From Bacteroidales bacterium (GTDB taxonomy: Bacteria; Bacteroidota; Bacteroidia; Bacteroidales; UBA932), in assembly GCA_017428325.1 (NCBI GenBank), contig JAFRRA010000005.1, positions 62,001 to 126,000 of the forward strand: a stretch of DNA of 64,000 nt. Reading direction: 5' to 3'. Of this stretch, positions 9,362 through 17,672 are shown piece after piece. A program made the translations under genes and the position numbers. The notes beneath the pieces are model-generated. The model was given only the letters and a program-made list of their open reading frames with translations, did no database searches and was not told the DNA's origin. Each line of letters opens with the position of its first letter. The first letter of the stretch is position 1.

Positions 9362-9390
9362 CAAAGTTACGAAAAAATCAAACCTGCAAA
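9362..9390 (-). promoter_or_regulatory. Promoter of parC-aroK
   Basis: TAACTTTG on the minus strand (9362-9369) is a perfect -7 box. A TTTG (9387-9390) lies 17 bp upstream, a little closer than the usual 19-21 bp. The start of transcription would be near 9356, about 17 nt before the ATG. Confidence 0.6.
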
Positions 9391-9393
9391 TTC

Positions 9394-10656
9394 CTATTCG
9401 TACCGGAGAGCCTCAATAGGATCCAGCTGGGCGGCTTTCTTTGCAGGAAGGTAGCCGCTGGCAACTCCCACAGCCACACACATGAGAACAGCAGCGATTA
9501 TCCATACCCAAGGAGTGACAAAATGAGCATTCATGACCATGGCGACCAAGGCTCCGGCCAGAAGTCCCAGCACGATTCCTATTACGCAGCCTATCTGGGC
9601 TATGGCCACAGATTCCACCAGGAATTGCTGGCGTATGAGTTTGGATGACGCTCCGATTGCTTTCCTTATGCCTATTTCCGACGTCCTTTCCTTTACGCTA
9701 ACCAGCATTATGTTCATAAGCCCGATTGCGGCTCCCAGAAGGGTTACAAGGCCGATTATTCCGGCGATGAGAGTAATGGTTCCCATTGTCTTGTTTGCGC
9801 TCTTGGCCATTGTCTCGTTGTAGCTTACGCTGAAGTCTGTCTCGTCTGCGGGAGCCAGTCTCCTGATCGAGCGGAACAGGGTCTCGGCCTCGGCATACAG
9901 GTCCTGCATATCTGTCTGGACGTCAGCCGGACGGATTCCTATGGCGAACGAATTTGCCGTAAAGCGCGCCCTGCCGTTTGTCACAGGGATTATTACAGAC
10001 TGGTCTATGCTGTTCATCATACCTCCGGAAGAAGACTTTCCAAGTACCCCCACCACCATATAAGAACTGCCGTTGACGTTTATGTTGCTTCCCAGCGGGT
10101 TTTCGTTGCTGTCAAACAGGGTTGAGGCTATAGAACTTCCCAAAATGCACACGAAGGCTGCGTCCCGGATGTCTTTCCTGGTCAAATCCCTGCCTTTTTC
10201 TATGCTGAAGCTGTTGAAGTTCACGTAATCCTCGTCGCTGAGGATGATGGTGGAGTTAGGATTGGTGCTCTTGTCCAGTCTCTTGAAAGTCATTCCTCCG
10301 TTCCTGCAGAAGACGGAAACTACGCAGGGAATATCCGGGGAGAAGCTCTCCTTGAAGGATGTTGCCTGGAAATAGCTGATGGTGCTGTTGTTGCGGATTC
10401 TTCCAGTCCTGTCTCCGGTGGCCCTCATCTGGGACTGGATGTAGAAAGACTGGGAGCCTATGGACGCGAAGCTTGCTCCTACCTCATGCTTAAGAGCCTC
10501 GGTTGCAGTGAGAATCCCCAGCAGGGAGGTGATGCCGAAGGCTATCATAAGTATTGTAAGTACGCTTCTTAGCCTGTTGCTTTTGATTGATTTAAGGGCG
10601 ACCTTCACATTCTCCCTCACCAGCGGTGTCATCAGAACTCGTCTCTTTCTGTCCAT
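9394..10656 (-). CDS. MacB-like ABC transporter permease (FtsX family)
   Basis: A 420-aa inner-membrane protein with the MacB topology: an N-terminal transmembrane helix (about 30-52, [17 protein letters not shown]), a large periplasmic MacB_PCD domain, and three C-terminal helices in the FtsX domain with the signature [19 protein letters not shown] before the second group. Such permeases pair with an ATP-binding subunit to drive export or lipoprotein/peptide handling through mechanotransmission. No ATPase gene adjoins it, so the partner must lie elsewhere. The start at 10656 ([11 protein letters not shown]) is used; Met9 is an alternative. It ends 24 bp before the parC -33 site region. Confidence 0.87.
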   Translation of the reverse strand: MDRKRRVLMTPLVRENVKVALKSIKSNRLRSVLTILMIAFGITSLLGILTATEALKHEVGASFASIGSQSFYIQSQMRATGDRTGRIRNNSTISYFQATSFKESFSPDIPCVVSVFCRNGGMTFKRLDKSTNPNSTIILSDEDYVNFNSFSIEKGRDLTRKDIRDAAFVCILGSSIASTLFDSNENPLGSNINVNGSSYMVVGVLGKSSSGGMMNSIDQSVIIPVTNGRARFTANSFAIGIRPADVQTDMQDLYAEAETLFRSIRRLAPADETDFSVSYNETMAKSANKTMGTITLIAGIIGLVTLLGAAIGLMNIMLVSVKERTSEIGIRKAIGASSKLIRQQFLVESVAIAQIGCVIGIVLGLLAGALVAMVMNAHFVTPWVWIIAAVLMCVAVGVASGYLPAKKAAQLDPIEALRYE

Positions 10657-10705
10657 ACCCTTAACTTTTAGAGCCGTAAAAGTAGGAAAAATAGTTTAAT
10701 CGGCC

Positions 10706-10713
10706 TATCTTTG
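10706..10713 (+). promoter_or_regulatory. Promoter -7 box of rluB-era-M64 operon
   Basis: TATCTTTG is a perfect -7 box 20 bp before the rluB ATG. No clear TTTG is seen at -33. It lies in the 77-bp gap shared with the divergent permease gene. Confidence 0.6.
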
Positions 10714-10733
10714 TAGAATAAACAGGTAGAATT

Positions 10734-11951
10734 ATGGCAAGATCAGATAATAATGGAAGAGCCGCTTCCAGGACAAGGAAGCCTTCTTCATCAAAAAGAC
10801 CTTCCTCAGCGACAGGTAAACGTTCATTCTCTCCTAAGAAATCCTCTTCCAGAGGTCCTAAGAAGTCCTTCTCTCCAAGAGGAACTGCTTCCGGTCCGAA
10901 AAAGACATTTTCCTCAAGAGGTCCGGCAACCGCATCCAAGAGACCTTCATCGCCGAGAAGCGCTGCGGCTCCAAAGAGAGCTTCCACTTCCGGAAGGACT
11001 TCCGCAGCTATCAAGAAGGCATTCTCTTCAAGGGGAGCTGAGGTTTCCAGGACTCCTTTCCGCAAGAGTGCACGCCGGGAGGATTTTCCGGTAAAAGAGA
11101 CTCGTGGAAAGCGTACTAGGAATGATTTCGAGCAGGTAAGAAGCCAGCTGGAAGGACGGGAGGCCGTTGTTTCCGCAAGGAAGCCACGTGCTGAGGCCTA
11201 TACTCCAAAGCCTCGCAAACCTAAGGCAAAACTTGAGGAGGGCATACGTCTGAACCGCTTCATAGCAAACTCCGGCCTGTGTTCAAGAAGAGAGGCTGAC
11301 GAATATATCCAGCAGGGAGTTGTCACCATTAACGGCCAGACTGTTACCGAGTTGGGAACCAAGGTGTTCCAGACGGACGAGGTCCGCTTCGACGGTAAAC
11401 TCATAAAAGGAGAGGAGAAGGTTTATATCATAATGAACAAGCCTAAGAACTGCGTAACAACAACCGATGACCCTCAGGACCGCAAGACCGTTTTGGACCT
11501 GGTTGCCGGCAAGTGTCCGCAGAGGGTATATCCTGTGGGCCGTCTGGACAGGGACACCACTGGAGTGCTCCTTCTGACCAATGACGGTGATATGACAGAA
11601 AAGCTTACCCATCCTTCATACAACAAGAAGAAGATCTACCACGTATTCCTGAACAGGAACCTTTCCCAGGGAGACTTTGACAAGATACTCAAGGGAGTTT
11701 ACCTGGATGACGGAATGATCAATGCAGACGCGCTCTCCTACATAGACGGAGACCAGACCCAGGTGGGAATTGAAATCCACAGCGGCAGAAACCGCATCGT
11801 AAGGAGAATCTTCGAAGCTCTTGGCTACAAGGTGGAGAAACTGGACCGCGTTTATTTTGCGGGACTTACAAAGAAAAACCTCAGAAGAGGACAGTGGAGG
11901 TTCCTCACTGAGAAGGAACTTGCCATCCTCAAGATGGGATCATACGAATAG
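10734..11951 (+). CDS. rluB: rRNA pseudouridine synthase, RluB/RsuA family, with long basic N-terminal tail
   Basis: Isomerises uridine to pseudouridine in rRNA, probably 23S helix 89 by analogy to RluB. The enzyme part begins near residue 165 with an S4 RNA-binding domain (RLNRFIANSGLCSRREADEY), followed by the catalytic motif GRLDRDTTGVLLLTNDGD whose first Asp is the nucleophile. About 160 residues in front are low-complexity and strongly basic, made of degenerate copies of K-R/K-x-F/P-S-S/P-R-G. The tail would be disordered and RNA-binding. Long basic tails on this enzyme occur in Bacteroidales, but the length varies. It is followed at 3 bp by era. Confidence 0.92.
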   Translation: MARSDNNGRAASRTRKPSSSKRPSSATGKRSFSPKKSSSRGPKKSFSPRGTASGPKKTFSSRGPATASKRPSSPRSAAAPKRASTSGRTSAAIKKAFSSRGAEVSRTPFRKSARREDFPVKETRGKRTRNDFEQVRSQLEGREAVVSARKPRAEAYTPKPRKPKAKLEEGIRLNRFIANSGLCSRREADEYIQQGVVTINGQTVTELGTKVFQTDEVRFDGKLIKGEEKVYIIMNKPKNCVTTTDDPQDRKTVLDLVAGKCPQRVYPVGRLDRDTTGVLLLTNDGDMTEKLTHPSYNKKKIYHVFLNRNLSQGDFDKILKGVYLDDGMINADALSYIDGDQTQVGIEIHSGRNRIVRRIFEALGYKVEKLDRVYFAGLTKKNLRRGQWRFLTEKELAILKMGSYE

Positions 11952-11954
11952 GAT

Positions 11955-12848
11955 ATGGAAGACAAGATCAACCGATCGGGTTTTGTAAACATCATCGGCA
12001 ACCCTAACGTGGGCAAGTCCACCCTCATGAACGCTCTCGTAGGGGAGAAGCTTTCAATCGTCACCGCCAAGGCCCAGACTACCCGACACAGGATTATGGG
12101 TATCGTGAACGGAGACGATTACCAGATCGTTTTCTCCGATACTCCAGGCATCCTCAAGCCGAGCTACGAGCTTCAAGAGGCGATGATGAACTTTGTGGAC
12201 ACCGCCATCGGTGATGCTGATATAATCATCTATGTCACCGATGTTTACGAGTCATCAGAGAAGAATAAGGAGTATGTGGACAAGCTCAATCTCCTCTCCG
12301 TTCCGGTTATTGTCGTTGTCAACAAGATTGACAAGATCGAGGAACCAAAGAAACTGGATGAACTTGTGGAAAAATGGCATTCTCTTGTTCCTAAGGCGGA
12401 AATCCTTCCAATGAGTGCCCTTACCAAATTCAACACCGATATTCTGCTAAACAAGATAGTTTCCCTTCTTCCGCAGCAGCCTGCCTGGTACGACAGGGAT
12501 GTTTTTACAGACAAGAATCTGAGATTCTTCGCTTCCGAAATCCTCCGCGAGAAAATCCTGGAGAACTACACCAAAGAAATCCCGTACTGCACTGAGGTCG
12601 TGATAGAAAGCTTCCAGGAAACAGAAGAACTTTATTCCATTGAGGCTGTTATCAACGTTGTGCGCGAATCCCAGAAAGGCATCATCATTGGAAAGAAGGG
12701 AGCCGCTCTCAAACGTGTCGGCACCCAGGCCCGCAAGGAAATGGAGAATTTCTTCGAGAAGAAAGTCTTCCTTAAGATTTTCGTGAAGGTGGACCCTTCC
12801 TGGAGAGAGAACAAGAAGGAGCTCAAGCGCTTCGGCTATATACAATAG
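11955..12848 (+). CDS. era: GTPase Era
   Basis: Ribosome-assembly GTPase that binds the 3' end of 16S rRNA. The 297-aa protein has G1 GNPNVGKST, the Thr-Thr switch AQTTRHR, G3 DTPG, G4 NKID and G5 SAL, then a C-terminal KH domain with IIIGKKGAALKRVG. It starts 3 bp after rluB and ends 4 bp before the peptidase gene, so all three share one transcript. Confidence 0.97.
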   Translation: MEDKINRSGFVNIIGNPNVGKSTLMNALVGEKLSIVTAKAQTTRHRIMGIVNGDDYQIVFSDTPGILKPSYELQEAMMNFVDTAIGDADIIIYVTDVYESSEKNKEYVDKLNLLSVPVIVVVNKIDKIEEPKKLDELVEKWHSLVPKAEILPMSALTKFNTDILLNKIVSLLPQQPAWYDRDVFTDKNLRFFASEILREKILENYTKEIPYCTEVVIESFQETEELYSIEAVINVVRESQKGIIIGKKGAALKRVGTQARKEMENFFEKKVFLKIFVKVDPSWRENKKELKRFGYIQ

Positions 12849-12852
12849 GTTT

Positions 12853-14166
12853 ATGAGAAAGTTTTTATTGACAGCTGCCATCTTTATGATGACCAGCCTG
12901 AGGGTTTTGTCCTCACCGATGGATTTAATAAGAAATGATTTCACGCTGAGGCTGGACTATGTCTTTTCAGGTGACGCTACGCATACGGAGATTGCCCTGG
13001 CGAAGATGGGAAAACTGGAAGGCTGGTGGGGAAGGACGGTCAATATGGACAGGTTCCTGCTTAGGGGCAACGGCCAGATAACTCTCAGGGATTCAGCCAC
13101 AAACCAGGTTCTTTACTGCAACTCTTTCTCAACGCTGTTTTCAGAGTGGCAGTCCACTCCGGAAGCAACGCATACAAGGAAGGCTTTCGAGAACGTGTAT
13201 CTTGTGCCGATGCCAAAGAATACCGCTTACGTTACCGTCCAGATATTTGACAAGACGGATTGCATTGTGGCTTCCTTCACGCACGTTGTCCATCCGGACG
13301 ATATCCTTATCCGCCCGGTACAATCTCCTTACACCCTGGTCAAATGCCGCTATGTGCATAAAGGCGGGGACAGCAGGGAAGCCATTGACATCGCGATTGT
13401 TGGAGAAGGATATACCAAAGAGGAAATGGAGATTTTCTATCGCGATGCAAAGGAAACTGCAGACCAGATTCTGAGCTACGAGCCTTTCAAGAGCTGTGCA
13501 TCCAGGCTGAATTTCATCGCTGTTCCTGTGGAAAGCAAGGAGAGCGGGGTGAGCATTCCACTTAAGAACGAGTGGAAGCAGACCGCTTTCTCTTCCAGTT
13601 TCTCCACTTTCTATTCTGACCGTTATCTTACTACACTGCATCTTTTCGACCTTCACGACGCACTTGCAAGCGTTCCATACGAGCATATCATAATCCTAGC
13701 TAACACAGATAATTATGGTGGCGGTGGCATACTCAACTCCTACGTTCTTACAGCAGCCCACAACCGCTGGGCGATGCCTGTTGTGGTGCACGAGTTCGGC
13801 CACAGTTTCGGTGGCCTGGCAGACGAGTATTTCTACGATGACGGCACAGACCAGTATGACCTTAACGTAGAGCCTTGGGAACCGAACATCACCACTCTGG
13901 TGGGTTTTCAGTCCAAGTGGCAGGATCTGCTGGAGATGAAGGAGATAGTTACAAAGGCAGACCAGAAACTCCCTGCATACAAAGCACTTGTAGAATCTGA
14001 CTATAAGGTTGGTATCTATGAAGGTGGCGGCTACCTCTCCGAAGGCATCTACCGCCCGTTCCCGACCTGCAGGATGAGGGATAACACTTACCCAGTCTTC
14101 TGCCCTGTCTGCCAGCGCGCCATCTCCCGCATGATAGACTACCACACGGTCACAATCGCTGAGTAA
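12853..14166 (+). CDS. Secreted M64-family metallopeptidase (IgA-peptidase-like)
   Basis: A 437-aa exported protein with a signal peptide (MRKFLLTAAIFMMTSLRVLSS). An N-terminal beta-sandwich (M64_N type) is followed by the peptidase domain, which opens with IAIVGEGYTKEEM and holds the zinc site HEFGHSFGGLADEY near residue 311: two His and a downstream acidic residue as in other M64 enzymes. The family is named after a Clostridium ramosum IgA protease, but most Bacteroidota members have no known substrate, so IgA cleavage should not be assumed. It is the last gene of the rluB-era operon, an odd partner for two ribosome-assembly genes. Confidence 0.88.
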   Translation: MRKFLLTAAIFMMTSLRVLSSPMDLIRNDFTLRLDYVFSGDATHTEIALAKMGKLEGWWGRTVNMDRFLLRGNGQITLRDSATNQVLYCNSFSTLFSEWQSTPEATHTRKAFENVYLVPMPKNTAYVTVQIFDKTDCIVASFTHVVHPDDILIRPVQSPYTLVKCRYVHKGGDSREAIDIAIVGEGYTKEEMEIFYRDAKETADQILSYEPFKSCASRLNFIAVPVESKESGVSIPLKNEWKQTAFSSSFSTFYSDRYLTTLHLFDLHDALASVPYEHIIILANTDNYGGGGILNSYVLTAAHNRWAMPVVVHEFGHSFGGLADEYFYDDGTDQYDLNVEPWEPNITTLVGFQSKWQDLLEMKEIVTKADQKLPAYKALVESDYKVGIYEGGGYLSEGIYRPFPTCRMRDNTYPVFCPVCQRAISRMIDYHTVTIAE

Positions 14167-14184
14167 AGAACATAGTTTTTGCCG

Positions 14185-14565
14185 ATGGGACAGATCAAAA
14201 AAATTATTAAAGCCTTTTTTCGAAGGAAAGACTGCATTTTTTGGATTTTGTGTGTAACCGTTTTACCTTATGCAATAATAAGCTCCTTTTCCACCAAAAA
14301 GGAAATGCGAGATAACTCGGTTTTGTTGAAGGCAGAAGTTGAAAGAGTGTATTTAAGGAAAGCTCGTAAGAGTATTTTGGGACAATGGACGGTTAGTTTC
14401 AAGTATGAATATGATGGTCAGATTTATACCAAAATAAATGATATCACAATAGAACAATCCAAGACTATCAGGGTAGGTGATACCATAGATGTTCTTGTAA
14501 GCAAGTCAAACCCCAAAAGACATGCTTTCTGGGTAGAAGCTAAGGGTTATTGGGTACTACCATAG
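14185..14565 (+). CDS. Small membrane protein, DUF3592-like
   Basis: A 126-aa protein starting at ATG 14185 (a TTG two codons upstream is less likely). There is a basic start (GQIKKIIKAFFRRKD), one hydrophobic helix (about 20-36) and then a beta-rich domain with V-S-F-K-Y-E-Y-D-G-Q-I-Y-T and GDTIDVLVSKSNPKRH, the pattern of DUF3592 proteins (a short fold after a TM helix with Y-x-Y-x-G and G-D-x-I-x-V). Function unknown. Base composition is clearly lower in GC than its neighbours, which with the adjoining transposase marks an accessory patch. Confidence 0.62.
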   Translation: MGQIKKIIKAFFRRKDCIFWILCVTVLPYAIISSFSTKKEMRDNSVLLKAEVERVYLRKARKSILGQWTVSFKYEYDGQIYTKINDITIEQSKTIRVGDTIDVLVSKSNPKRHAFWVEAKGYWVLP

Positions 14566-14589
14566 TGAGATTCTAAACAGAAACGTTTA

Positions 14590-14621
14590 TTTGTTTATTA
14601 AATCCAAATAAATTACATTTG
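14590..14621 (+). promoter_or_regulatory. Promoter of the REP-associated transposase gene
   Basis: TTTG (14590-14593), exactly 20 bp, then TACATTTG (14614-14621): a complete Bacteroidota promoter. It predicts a transcript with a leader of about 80 nt before the ATG at 14707. The rest of the 141-bp gap (14566-14706) holds nothing else recognisable. Confidence 0.7.
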
Positions 14622-14706
14622 ATATCGGCAAGTAGATGATGTTGATGGTGAGAGTTTTAGAAATGTAGAAAAGGAGATGTGGAAAGGAAACTAAAACTAC
14701 TTGTGT

Positions 14707-15567
14707 ATGAGCGTCAATATATGTCTTGTGACTACTGATCATCTTAAGGACAGGCTGTGGTTTAAAGATGATGATGATTTTAAGGTTGGAATGAATTACG
14801 TGGCAGTTCTTGCCGCAACAACGCCTGTTCAAGTATTTGCGTTTGTTCTAATGTCAAATCATGTTCATTTTGTTCTGGGAAGAGCTTATGAGGATGTCGT
14901 TGACTTTATAACGCGTTTTAAGCAAGCTTATTCCAACTATTTTAACAGGAAATATTCCTCGAAGGAACTTCTACGCAACAATAGTGTCAATATTCAAAAG
15001 TTGACTGTTGGAAATGAGTCTTTTGAAAGAGCCGTTGCTTATGTGCACATGAACCCTGTGGCTGCGAATATCTGTTCTCATCCTGCAGGTTATACTTGGG
15101 GAACGGGGAGTCTATTATTCAATAGGATATCTTCAAATGGTTCCAGAATAGGAACTTTCAGCAAGAGGGCTCAAGCAAAGATTGTCCACAGCAGGATCCT
15201 TCTTCCGTCTGATTATATCGTTGATGAAAAAGGATTTATATCTCCATTGTCTTATGTTCAAATACAGTTTGTGGAATCCGTGTTCAGGACTCCCAGTAGA
15301 ATGAACTATTTTCTTCAAAATTCATCAAAGTCCCTAAATTCAAAAAAGCAGAACTTACCTACATTTAAGGATCAGATAGTTTTCTCGGCGATGGAGGATT
15401 TATGCAGTTCTCTGTTTAATAAGAACAATCATTCTGAATTGAATCAAATCCAAAAGACCGAGTTGGTGAAGCAGATTAAACGCAGGTTCTCTGCCGATCC
15501 GCATCAAATCTCCAGAGTAACGGGAATTCCATATGAAACTATTCTTCAAATGCTTGACACGTTCTAA
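14707..15567 (+). CDS. REP-associated tyrosine transposase (Y1/HUH, IS200-like)
   Basis: A 286-aa single-strand transposase of the Y1 family. The HUH metal site is His52/His54 in MSNHVHFVL, and the likely nucleophile is Tyr112 in AVAYVHMNPVAAN, followed by the P-x-x-Y-x-W block. The extra C-terminal part (about 200-286) ends in a helix-turn-helix-like segment (HQISRVTGIPYETILQML). This layout fits domesticated RAYT proteins that act on REP palindromes rather than mobile IS200 elements. Consistent with that, a two-unit palindromic repeat begins 16 bp after the stop. The start ATG 14707 is preferred over a TTG at 14701. No terminal inverted repeats or target duplication were found. Confidence 0.85.
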   Translation: MSVNICLVTTDHLKDRLWFKDDDDFKVGMNYVAVLAATTPVQVFAFVLMSNHVHFVLGRAYEDVVDFITRFKQAYSNYFNRKYSSKELLRNNSVNIQKLTVGNESFERAVAYVHMNPVAANICSHPAGYTWGTGSLLFNRISSNGSRIGTFSKRAQAKIVHSRILLPSDYIVDEKGFISPLSYVQIQFVESVFRTPSRMNYFLQNSSKSLNSKKQNLPTFKDQIVFSAMEDLCSSLFNKNNHSELNQIQKTELVKQIKRRFSADPHQISRVTGIPYETILQMLDTF

Positions 15568-15582
15568 ATGGAGCGGGGTTTT

Positions 15583-15686
15583 TATGAAAGTGCTCCTGCT
15601 GACACACAGAATGGGACAGCAGGATCGTTTTACCTATGAAAATGCGCTTGCTGACACATAAAACGGGACAGCAGGAGCACTTGGTT
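15583..15686. repeat. REP/BIME-like pair of palindromic repeats next to the RAYT gene
   Basis: Two 52-bp direct units (15583-15634 and 15635-15686) share TATGAAA, TGCTGACACA and GGGACAGCAGGA with scattered differences. Within each, GCTG and CAGC arms flank a 14-16 nt loop; in the first the arm is CCTGCTG/CAGCAGG. The outermost arms of the pair, GTGCTCCTGCTG (15590-15601) and CAGCAGGAGCAC (15669-15680), are a perfect 12-bp inverted repeat, so the pair can also fold as one long stem. It lies between two converging genes and could terminate transcription from both sides. Confidence 0.75.
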
Positions 15687-15694
15687 CGTGAAGA

Positions 15695-16456
15695 TTATTT
15701 CAGGGTGAAAATATATGTGATGTAGCCGACCTGGGTTGGGGCGTCGGATGGGGAGAAGCGGGCTTTCAGGGCGGCCTGCTTTGCTGCGTTCCAGAGAGTT
15801 GAGTTATTGGTGGTTGTGCCTTTCTGGCCAGGGATGGCATTGGTTACCTCTCCTTTTTCGTTTACGATGATTTTTACGACAACCGTTCCGCTTTCATTCA
15901 CGGTGTAAGCCGGGAGTGGAAGGGATCCAAGGGTTGAGCGGCCTTCCAGTTTTACGGACGGAATGCCGTTGAGCTTGCCGCTGTCTGTGTTGCCTTTTGA
16001 GTGGCCGGCCTTGAGGTCGTTTTCAACTTTCTCTGCGGTCTGTGCGGCCTTGGTGTCTTTCTTGTTGTCTGCGCTCGGGAAGAGGGCACGCTTGTCTATT
16101 TCTCGCTTTGGCTCAGGGATTTCCACGTCTCCCTTGCCCTGTGCTGTAGTAGGTTTGCCTGCGTTGGATTTGTCGCTCTGGAGAGGTGCCTTGGCTTTCT
16201 GGACGATGTTTACATCTTTCTTTGGATCCGCTTCCGGAGCCCTTGGTTCCGGAGCCTTTTTAGGAACGGCCTTTCTCGGAACTTCCTCTATCGGGATTTC
16301 TAGCAAGATGCCTTTTTCGGCAGGCGGAGGATATATAAGTTTGAAGCCCGTGATTCCCAGAACAAAGAGCAGCACCACGTGGAAGGCGATGGTGAGAGCC
16401 ACGCCTATCTTCTTGCCTTCTTTGGCCTGCCGCTGCTGCTTTGTCAGGGAGTACAT
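15695..16456 (-). CDS. tonB: Energy-transducing protein TonB
   Basis: Periplasm-spanning protein that passes ExbB/ExbD energy to outer-membrane receptors. The 253-aa protein has a short cytosolic start, one transmembrane helix (about 18-42, IGVALTIAFHVVLLFVLGI), a Pro/Lys/Glu-rich spacer (about 47-150) and a C-terminal TonB domain (about 170-253) with TVVVKIIVNEKGEVTNA and a final YITYIFTLK strand. It starts 1 bp after exbD. The TonB-dependent receptors at 35.1, 39.2 and 44.6 kb are possible clients. Confidence 0.88.
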   Translation of the reverse strand: MYSLTKQQRQAKEGKKIGVALTIAFHVVLLFVLGITGFKLIYPPPAEKGILLEIPIEEVPRKAVPKKAPEPRAPEADPKKDVNIVQKAKAPLQSDKSNAGKPTTAQGKGDVEIPEPKREIDKRALFPSADNKKDTKAAQTAEKVENDLKAGHSKGNTDSGKLNGIPSVKLEGRSTLGSLPLPAYTVNESGTVVVKIIVNEKGEVTNAIPGQKGTTTNNSTLWNAAKQAALKARFSPSDAPTQVGYITYIFTLK

Positions 16457-16457
16457 A

Positions 16458-16871
16458 TTATTCCGGAGAAGTTGCGAGTATAACCTTGTACTGGTTTCGC
16501 TTTGCTATGTTCATCAGTTCCACCACTTTCTCGATAGGGACGCTCTGGTCCGCGAGGATGGTGAAGGTAGGTTCATCCGTGTTCTGGAGGAGGGCCTGGA
16601 TGGAAACCTCCACCTGCTCGAATGGAGTTTCCTGCTTGAGGCCGTTGATATGATAGGAGAAGGTATTGTTCTCCTGGTAGTGCTTTATGGAAACGCTCAC
16701 CTGAGGCTTGGCCGAAATCTGGTTGGTGCTCTTAGGCAGCAGCAGCTTCAGGGCGTTTGGATTTATCAGTGTGGATGTTACAAGGAAGAAAATCAGCAGC
16801 AGAAAGACCACGTCCGTCATACTGGACATGCTGAAAGCCGCATTCACCTTGTTTCTCTGTTTGATTGCCAT
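16458..16871 (-). CDS. exbD: Biopolymer transport protein ExbD/TolR
   Basis: A 137-aa protein with one transmembrane helix (about 17-37) containing the proton-path Asp20 (MTDVVFLLLIFFLV), followed by a periplasmic domain. With ExbB it forms the proton-driven motor for TonB. It lies 36 bp after exbB and 1 bp before tonB. Confidence 0.92.
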   Translation of the reverse strand: MAIKQRNKVNAAFSMSSMTDVVFLLLIFFLVTSTLINPNALKLLLPKSTNQISAKPQVSVSIKHYQENNTFSYHINGLKQETPFEQVEVSIQALLQNTDEPTFTILADQSVPIEKVVELMNIAKRNQYKVILATSPE

Positions 16872-16907
16872 AACTTGCTGTGTTATCGGTTCTTTTCTCA
16901 GCGATGA

Positions 16908-17624
16908 TTATTTGCCGCTTCCGCCCGGCTCATGGAGCAGATCCATAAACTCGATGGTGTTGCTCTGGAGGGTGAACACAAGGTCGGATACCTTGGAGGT
17001 AAGGTAGTTGTATCCGAAGTAAGCAAGGATACCCACGATAAGACCTGCCACGGTAGTGATCATTGCGGTGTAGATACCTCCGGAAAGCAGGGTGATGTCT
17101 ATGTTGTTTCCGGCCTGGCTCATGTTGAAGAAAGCCTGGACCATACCGAGCACCGTTCCCAGGAATCCTATCATAGGAGCGCCGCCGGCAATGGAAGCCA
17201 GTGTAGGAAGCCCTTTCTCCAGCCTTGCAACCTCGATGTTTCCCATATTCTCCACAGCGGCCTGGATGTCTGTCAGCGGCCTTCCCATCCTCTCTATTCC
17301 CTTCTCTATCAGATGGGAAACAGGAGTGTCCTGCTGCCTGCAAAGGTTCTGGGCGGCTGCAATCTTTCCGTCGTGGATATAATCGCGGATGTCTCTCATG
17401 AAGTTAGGGTCGATCTTGGAAGCCCGGCTGATTGTCCACCATTTCATTCCGAAAATGTAGATGGTAATCAGAGACAGGATAATCAGCGGAATCATAAGCC
17501 ATCCTCCCTTGACGGCCATGTCGATCATTGAAAGGGAGACTTTTTCTTTGGTGGCGACTGCGGCTGCGGCCTGTGTCAAGGCCTCTGCAGTGTCTGCCTG
17601 GAGTAAAAATGTGAGCAGTGTCAT
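16908..17624 (-). CDS. exbB: MotA/TolQ/ExbB proton-channel protein
   Basis: A 238-aa protein with three transmembrane helices: about 36-56 (GGWLMIPLIILSLITIYIF), about 142-165 and about 175-205. It has the family region PTLASIAGGAPMIGFLGTVLGM, in which the conserved Thr-Val/Gly pattern lines the channel. It is the first gene of exbB-exbD-tonB. An N-terminal extension of about 30 residues (MTLLTFLLQADTAEALTQAA) is Ala-rich and may act as a signal peptide. Confidence 0.92.
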   Translation of the reverse strand: MTLLTFLLQADTAEALTQAAAAVATKEKVSLSMIDMAVKGGWLMIPLIILSLITIYIFGMKWWTISRASKIDPNFMRDIRDYIHDGKIAAAQNLCRQQDTPVSHLIEKGIERMGRPLTDIQAAVENMGNIEVARLEKGLPTLASIAGGAPMIGFLGTVLGMVQAFFNMSQAGNNIDITLLSGGIYTAMITTVAGLIVGILAYFGYNYLTSKVSDLVFTLQSNTIEFMDLLHEPGGSGK

Positions 17625-17672
17625 ATCTGAATCAATTGTTAATTCTGTTTTGTCAGCAAAAATTGTGCTGTG

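Noticed and set aside
14707-15567. Complete mobile IS200/IS605 insertion sequence
   Set aside because: No tnpB, no IS end hairpins and the protein has a RAYT-like extra C-terminal part; only the downstream REP-like pair was found.
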